Source: Candidatus Coatesiibacteriota bacterium
GTDB taxonomy: Bacteria > B130-G9
DNA length: 18,571 bases
Assembly (NCBI GenBank): GCA_016929465.1
Contig: JAFGIT010000125.1
Location: 1-18,571, forward strand
Direction of reading: 5' to 3'
Shown: positions 16,901 to 18,571 of the stretch, in pieces
Position numbering within the stretch: the first letter of the stretch is position 1
Layout of the letters: every line of letters begins with the position of its first letter
The notes under the pieces: model-generated
What the model saw: the letters and a program-made list of their open reading frames with translations, nothing else
The model's database searches: none
What the model was told of the DNA's origin: nothing
Translations under genes and position numbers: made by a program

Positions 16901-18571
16901 ACCATCGATCGAGGTCCAGTTAGCCTGCCAGTTACGTTCCCCTCCCCCGACAGGATAGCCTCCGAGAATTATCATGTAGTCATCAGGATGGACGTTCTCA
17001 TAGTAGGTCTCTGCGGCAACGTGGACGAAATCCGGATCGGTCTCCGTCCCTGTGGTGCATGCGTCGATACCTTTCTGAATTGTCGCGAATGCATCTCCCC
17101 AGCTCTCGCCGCTGTTGCTGTCGCTGCCGTAAGTTTTGTCAACGTAGTATTCGCCCCCTTTGCCCGATACACTCGGGCCGTCGTATGAGCCGCTGTCGGG
17201 GTCCGCATCCGAGTCGCCATGTCCATTCACGCAGTAGAAATAGAAGGTGTGTTCACCCTCGGCGAGTGTTGTCCGGTAGATATAGGTGCCGTCTGAGGAG
17301 TCGCCGTCATTGAGCGTCATATTGTGACCTTCGTCGCTGTCGATGAAGACCTTGATCGGTGATGGGGCGCTCCCCTCCGCCTGATAGTAATGGACTGAGT
17401 AGGTAAACTCAGTACTGAGGGTCCCTGATTCTGGATCGACCTTGCCATTCGAGAGAACAGGGGCGGTGTATTCGACATCGGTGAAATAGTGGTAACCCAT
17501 ATCCACAATGCCTCCGTCGGGAACACCATCAGTTCGCGTGGTGCGGTCATCCAAGTCGAGACTCGAGGCAGAATAATTCCCGGCGTCCACGCATGGGCTC
17601 TGCTCCGACTGCCCCGCCGCAGTCTGGCTCAAGTAGTAGCCGCCCAAAAAGAGCGGGTCCTCGGAGATGTTGTTTTGCTCGCCCGCGCAGCTTCCATCGC
17701 CGATATCGCAATAATAGAGCCGATTGCAGGTTACGCCGTCTATGTCGCCTTCATTGCCCCAGATGATGCAGTTCTTCACGGTCAAATAGGCCGCATAGTC
17801 TGCATCAAGGCCGCGCTTTGAGTTATTCGCTATCGTGCAATTCGAAATCGCCGGCGAGCGTGGGCTGTTGTCAGGCTGAGCAAGATGAATGCCTCCCGCA
17901 CCTGCAACATGGACCCAACCTTTGCCGCCATCGCATTGGTATGTATTATCGCATACCAGGCAGTTCTTGATGAATGGGGCATCGGAGGTATTTCGGGCCC
18001 CCTTGATGTATATTCCTCCACCCTGACAGTATGTTGCACTACCCTCTCCTCCGTCATCCGGAGAATATTCGGATTCTGATGACGGTGACTCGCTGTGTGA
18101 GCTGCCGGATGAACCGCAGCAGTACGCGTAGGCCTCGCTGGTATTGTGGTTTGCGGTGCAGTGCAGCAAATCAGTTTTTGAGTTCTCTGAATAGACACCT
18201 CCACCATAGCTGAGTGCATAGGCGGAGTCATAGGTAGTGCCCGTGGTATATGTGTAGATTGTGTTGTAATTGAATTCGGAGGCTGTGATTTGCGCGGTGC
18301 AATCCAGCAGATAGATGCCGCCTCCGTATGCCCTTGCATAGCCATGACCTATATTGTACGACCTGGTAAGGTTCTCCGAAACCACGCAGTTGGTTATTTC
18401 AACCTGAGAGGTAAGGCAGCAAATACCGCCGCCATAGGCGTAATACTGCCCTTCAGAGCCCAGAGCCAAAGCGCTGTTATTCATGATAGAGCAATTGATG
18501 AGAGTCAGGGATGACCCGGTGCATCTAACTCCCCCACCCCTCACGGAATTACCATTTGTAATCGTGAAACC
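7913..18571 (-). CDS. Gene A: giant beta-helix / Ig-like repeat surface protein (5' end outside window)
   Basis: The frame is open from the right edge to a TAG stop at 7913-7915: 3552 residues, start not in the window. The first codons (GFTITNG) already lie inside a beta-helix coil, so the GTG at 18544 is not a real start. Numbered from the edge, the layout is: partial beta-helix 1-362; Ig-like 370-468; beta-helix 474-937; three Ig-like domains 944-1245; beta-helix 1252-1585; Ig-like 1591-1690; fifteen tandem Ig-like repeats 1694-3189; ASH/HYDIN-like domain 3190-3296; duplicated C-terminal domain 3297-3552. No catalytic motif, transmembrane segment, LPXTG, PEP-CTERM or clear type IX sorting domain is visible. 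Beta-helix plus Ig-like giants are usually surface or secreted proteins; an adhesin or structural role is inference. Gene B follows after 88 bases in the same direction and is its apparent paralogue. Confidence 0.95.
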   Translation of the reverse strand, partial: GFTITNGNSVRGGGVRCTGSSLTLINCSIMNNSALALGSEGQYYAYGGGICCLTSQVEITNCVVSENLTRSYNIGHGYARAYGGGIYLLDCTAQITASEFNYNTIYTYTTGTTYDSAYALSYGGGVYSENSKTDLLHCTANHNTSEAYAYCCGSSGSSHSESPSSESEYSPDDGGEGSATYCQGGGIYIKGARNTSDAPFIKNCLVCDNTYQCDGGKGWVHVAGAGGIHLAQPDNSPRSPAISNCTIANNSKRGLDADYAAYLTVKNCIIWGNEGDIDGVTCNRLYYCDIGDGSCAGEQNNISEDPLFLGGYYLSQTAAGQSEQSPCVDAGNYSASSLDLDDRTTRTDGVPDGGIVDMGYHYFTDVEYTAPVLSNGKVDPESGTLSTEFTYSVHYYQAEGSAPSPIKVFIDSDEGHNMTLNDGDSSDGTYIYRTTLAEGEHTFYFYCVNGHGDSDADPDSGSYDGPSVSGKGGEYYVDKTYGSDSNSGESWGDAFATIQKGIDACTTGTETDPDFVHVAAETYYENVHPDDYMIILGGYPVGGGERNWQANWTSIDGSDAGSVVTLNGDENVRIDGFTIVNGKANYGGGIFCDNSKVELLNCTIRDNLAYKSGTSTQTAHGGGLYSTASVLTLINCTILNNQAKANTESYGYPEGKAYTYGGGVYLTECHASFVDCAVRDNETYANSSSYIGYADNAYARGGGIYSKTSSPTLIHTQVVGNRSYARAHWQGSYSDSDDGDADFSPSCGVGNRYASSIGGGIFIQDAVSRSIAPVLRNCLVAENIVDTTISRAYSSKYEKAGGLFFSMSNSYYSAPKLSNCTIANNTHEGIYATDYSRPTLIDSIIWGNADDVSGFVCANLSYCDIEDGDCEGSSGNISEDPIFVESYHLSQKQSGQSTDSPCLDSGSDYALSIGLADRSTRTDSMPDLYILDRGWHYPSTKDNHNPVLSGGRVSPENGTENTEFTFQVHYRDVDGDSPSLLKVYISDDGGHDMTFDSGYAHDGDYSFKTKLSQGDHVYYFYCEDGDDGKCREPATDSHKGPFVDGDTSLSNGTIDPGSGYSSTTFRYSVDYYDADGYAPSIKLVYIDYDSGHEMTLDSGTASNGTYIYETTLPSGQHNMKFHFENENGRGDSEPFVGVYEGPFVNDPPVLSAPNVDPKEGTTCRHYKYTVHYYDPEGSSPSVAKVILDGEYEHDMALDSGNAEDGTYSFRTTLDDGEHTYYFYFEDEYQNSAREPENEAYVEPDVTYDPQCDFYVHAIYGNDDNSGLSWDDAFASIQAGVDACIFGTEDDPDVIHVSEGKYYEHLELNDHIILLGGYPYGGGTRGTGTSSTIIDGGGSEKVIYIDGDDDITLDGITIANGYVVGMGGGILHYYAGSLTLIDCTIENCFATSGGGAIYSRGDGALTLIDCLLSGNDTRASGGGIWCYGAGARTFTNCLFIDNTADSYGGPIYTFAECSPVIMNCTIEGNEGEEGGGGVNCYSSTCEPVILNSILWGNTPDEIGGECENITVTYSDIEGGWEGEGNIDEDPLFTEGYHLSQTAAGESEQSPCADAGDDSASEYGMDDYTTRTDQAEDDGMVDMGYHYFPEYSGPKLSTPSFSPDSGQTDTQFTFYVTYFSAEGYAPSTIEVVINENPQSMELDTGDAGDGVYSWTGTIDTEGLAQYYMICEDGHSGSDRIPSQGAIDGPYIANDYDAPQSSCTTPDRTRSSAIEVQYTSSDEYSGVQNVALLMQFNDGGFYEIDTSEDVNGTFDVLLGNGNGNYAFYTIATDHAGNVEEPPGTSDCTTLYDDTPPSSSVSSGGYSNSTPFIIEFTASDAVSGVKTTTLWFSFEDGTWTDSGLTSDEEAGAFNFDAADGEGEYAFYTICEDENGNVEDAPATADGIFVFETNKPESSCACNETTNQSWVNVDYEASDDHQIDEMSLWYAFEGCTWTDSGLTGSGESGRIVFSFTNGDGIYSFYTIARDSAGNVEEAPGAADDSVEADFTPPESTCWIDDDSTNSLPFAVNFTASDAYSGLKYTLLYYRFSGESDWIYSGISDSGESGILSLDPTAITPEYGDGTYEVMTLATDNFDNDESPSAPDDAFILDRTPPTSSLSCPQWTGTSPVAVDYSASDALTGITQFSLWYRFSGGDWQDTGHSSSAAEGSFDVSLPYGDGVYEFAGAATDGAGNTETPTTVDASCAFDTTPPVCTARVDAAVNDTTIGVEYEATDTLTPIANVHLYYRYTDLEGGEDDTLRDTGEESGEAYGLFDWAADMGPGYYDFYLSAKDEAGNTESTDGEPDATCLYDPRLALSSVEGPEFVTEEAIALDFEIDIGNDGYDCVTLYYRYGVTLEAAEAEDWAETEQVSSEEMGEFDFTCASGQGYYQFCTKARNDSGLIEPAPSFADTTTLFDATAPQTSVTAPVISISSEFDLAFTSTESYEVKSIDIYYWFDGDWSLFTTVYEDSGTVQFSAQGVEGEYRFYSVGIDEAGNEESAPAAGYDCSVLVDLNPPESAAAASAYGNAFPIEVTFSAGDAVTQIAEVVLWAKCEGGEWFDTGLSGDGDSGSLQFTPSESVEGRYYFYTIATDEAGYVEEAPVSFDCSTIIDWTPPETDCTSPDYTNDGTIELAYSAEDSLSGIASVEAWIKVGSEAWTSAGASGGPHGDKIYVDVSSLGEGMYGLCTRGRDNSGNLEALPQTIPTKTIYDCTAPSSAASLPSQGVYANSAPIDIPYSASDSLSGLSSVELWFSFDGGEWEDSGLSISASGLHEDEVFAFMPPNGDGTYRFATTAADNAGNTEALPGSPDGGALVFDRIAPSSSVSYPSAYASGFPLIIPFEASDDSSGIFEVSLWVSVNGSAYSDAGLTNYGLSGSFSFTPGVVTDGIYSFYSLASDRAGNAEAVPGAPDTIVTFDLDAPISSASSDSEYSSFPILVDFNASDTASGVAEVSLWVSFNGGAFVTTGLSSQEASGTFSYAPVSTLDGVYAFYTIAWDEAGNAEQAKTAADVSVMVDRIAPKSSCSIEHEYGNSAPIKVDYTSSDSGSGIGSVRLYSRFEGGSWSLVVKLTEAAGSYNFTPAPLKEGTYEFYTRAYDKASNAESLSGADDGIEIDLTAPNSSASAPESATELPISVYFAGRDTRSAVESVRLWYRVDDGEWLDSGLQSEDSDGIFEFDCPDGPGLYALYTIATDIAGNIEAAPSTPDAECDYHLPAPHISASPDHLDFGEVGVGLVRERNVLIENVGFAPLTVESVELASSAFEVEYEAGFPETVGAEESIAVTVRFSPDDFGEYEAELTVNSDDPEFPSIGIPLSGIGTLGELVMSVSASAAEFEFDDTLDLSVGCTNSGIQRCVDVYLVLTFDLGGPAERHWSSTFYDGWQEGLLPLLSGLNIGSDFDFNALWWNSSLPCGLPQITETGTYTVRMAAFDTATFDLASNVAVDEFTLTGMPFVGVSSDDDTYWFMGDTAHVWLDFRLPRYETVADLVVVVLSPEGTFYSPFGHGTNVNWQAGVIPLYEGYSMDESTIPGVVSWEIGLPGNEPFDMAGEFRFFAAFVRPGTISPQSDIGTHLITLQ
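7916..8683 (-). other. Duplicated C-terminal all-beta domain of gene A
   Basis: Two related copies of about 130 and 126 residues (8294-8683 and 7916-8293). Shared elements in order: a VDVYLVL / ADLVVVVL strand, W..GLLPLLSGLNI / WQAGVIPLYEGYSM, a W..S / W segment, LPCGLP / IGLPGNEPF, G.(Y/F)..R(M/F).AAF, and a last strand (SNVAVDEFTL / SDIGTHLITL). The protein stops exactly at the end of copy 2, which argues for an intact C-terminus. I cannot name the family; a role in anchoring or sorting is a guess from its position. Confidence 0.6.
8684..9004 (-). other. ASH/HYDIN-like (choice-of-anchor D) domain of gene A
   Basis: About 107 residues with the usual signature: LDFGEVGVG, a VLIENVG..PLTV strand, FSPDDFGEYEAELTVNSDDPE and a closing IPLSGIGT. 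In bacteria this all-beta domain is frequent near the C-terminus of large exported proteins. It marks the change from the repeat array to the C-terminal tail. Confidence 0.85.
9005..13492 (-). repeat. Fifteen tandem Ig-like repeats in gene A
   Basis: A block of 1496 residues made of 15 units of 97-106 residues. The unit reads: (T/A)P.SS start, P..V.Y.ASD..SG...V.LW.RF.GG.W.D.GL, then SG.F.F, GDG.Y.FYTIA.D.AGN.E..P...D. Repeat 7 is the most divergent (PRLALSSV start, no TPP, AGN replaced by DSG); repeats 12 and 13 are among the most alike. The AGN and TPP motifs are typical of bacterial Ig-like repeats that form stalks on surface proteins; the stalk role is inference. Two 60-base lines sampled here were about 60-63% GC against 37-55% for three lines sampled in beta-helix regions. 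Confidence 0.9.
13817..14818 (-). repeat. Beta-helix module A3
   Basis: Shortest complete beta-helix, 334 residues, with few coils (GGGILHY, GGGAIY, GGGIWCY, GGPIY, GGGGVNCY). Instead of the Cys-pair motif it carries YSDIEGGWEGEGNIDEDPLF, shared only with module B3. It ends in the LSQTAAGE...VDMGYHY cassette and is followed by one Ig-like domain (13502-13801). Confidence 0.85.
14837..15742 (-). repeat. Three consecutive Ig-like domains after module A2
   Basis: Three copies of a domain of about 100 residues at gene A residues 944-1043, 1046-1144 and 1146-1245. Each has LS...DP..G, a F.Y.V.Y.D..G.(S/A)PS strand pair, GH(D/E)M.(F/L)DSG, GTY.(F/Y).T.L..G.H..YF, and a final GP.V or EPDV. The second is joined by a VDGDTSLS linker that recurs at the same place after module B2. 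Confidence 0.85.
15761..17152 (-). repeat. Beta-helix module A2
   Basis: Complete module of 464 residues. It starts with EYYVDKTYGSDSNSG, then the DAFATIQKG, HVAAETYYENV and LLGGYP.GGG.R elements, the VRIDGFTIVNG strand, six or more GGG coils, an acidic and serine-rich insert (YSDSDDGDADFSPSCG), the CDIEDGDC pair and the LSQ...GWHY cassette. Closest in order and detail to module B2. Confidence 0.87.
17486..18571 (-). repeat. Beta-helix module A1 (partial)
   Basis: The module lacks its N-terminal cap because of the window edge. Visible coils carry GGGVR, GGGIC, GGGIY, GGGVY and GGGIY motifs alternating with (N/D)C.I..N strands. A serine-rich insert (GSSGSSHSESPSSESEYSP) interrupts a late coil. 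It ends in the CDIGDGSC Cys pair, the ISEDPLF turn and the LSQTAAGQ...SPCVDAG...TTRTDG...VDMGYHY cassette. Confidence 0.85.

Noticed and set aside
8684-17152. Enzyme function such as pectate lyase from the beta-helix fold
   Set aside because: No catalytic Asp/Arg or calcium-site pattern of a polysaccharide lyase could be identified in any module; the fold alone does not show activity.

Overview
The window holds two very large, co-oriented genes on the minus strand and almost nothing else. The right-hand gene (call it A) enters at the right edge and ends at 7913. The left-hand gene (call it B) starts 88 bases further on, at 7824, and runs open off the left edge. I checked every in-frame codon of gene B from 7824 to 1 and found no stop. 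The visible parts encode 3552 and 2608 residues, and both proteins continue outside the window. There is no sign of RNA genes, mobile elements or CRISPR arrays.

Both proteins look like exported, modular, all-beta giants. Gene B has a clear Sec signal peptide. After it come four right-handed parallel beta-helix modules of about 330-540 residues, built from GGGI(Y/C)...(N/D)C.I..N coils. Each helix is followed by one or two Ig-like domains of about 100 residues (GHDMTL..., YDGP.V). Gene A shows three such beta-helix modules, the first cut by the window edge, with one, three and one Ig-like domains after them. It then switches to 15 tandem copies of a different Ig-like repeat (TPP.SS...D.AGN.E), one ASH/HYDIN-like domain (choice-of-anchor D type) and a duplicated C-terminal domain. 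No catalytic site is recognisable. The likely role, by inference, is a cell-surface or secreted adhesin-like structure.

Modules 1-2-3 of A and B match in order, in linker motifs and in subfamily-specific features, so the genes are probably a tandem duplication that later diverged at the C-terminal side. The most testable unusual feature is a run of nine G on the coding strand of gene B, inside a GGG glycine motif. Gain or loss of one base there would truncate the protein within a few codons, as in phase-variable surface proteins.

The host is a bacterium: there is a good Shine-Dalgarno, a Sec signal peptide and the standard genetic code. The beta-helix plus Ig-like giant proteins ending in GYHY cassettes resemble those seen in uncultivated candidate phyla and FCB or planctomycete-like lineages. 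The sequence alone does not fix the phylum.
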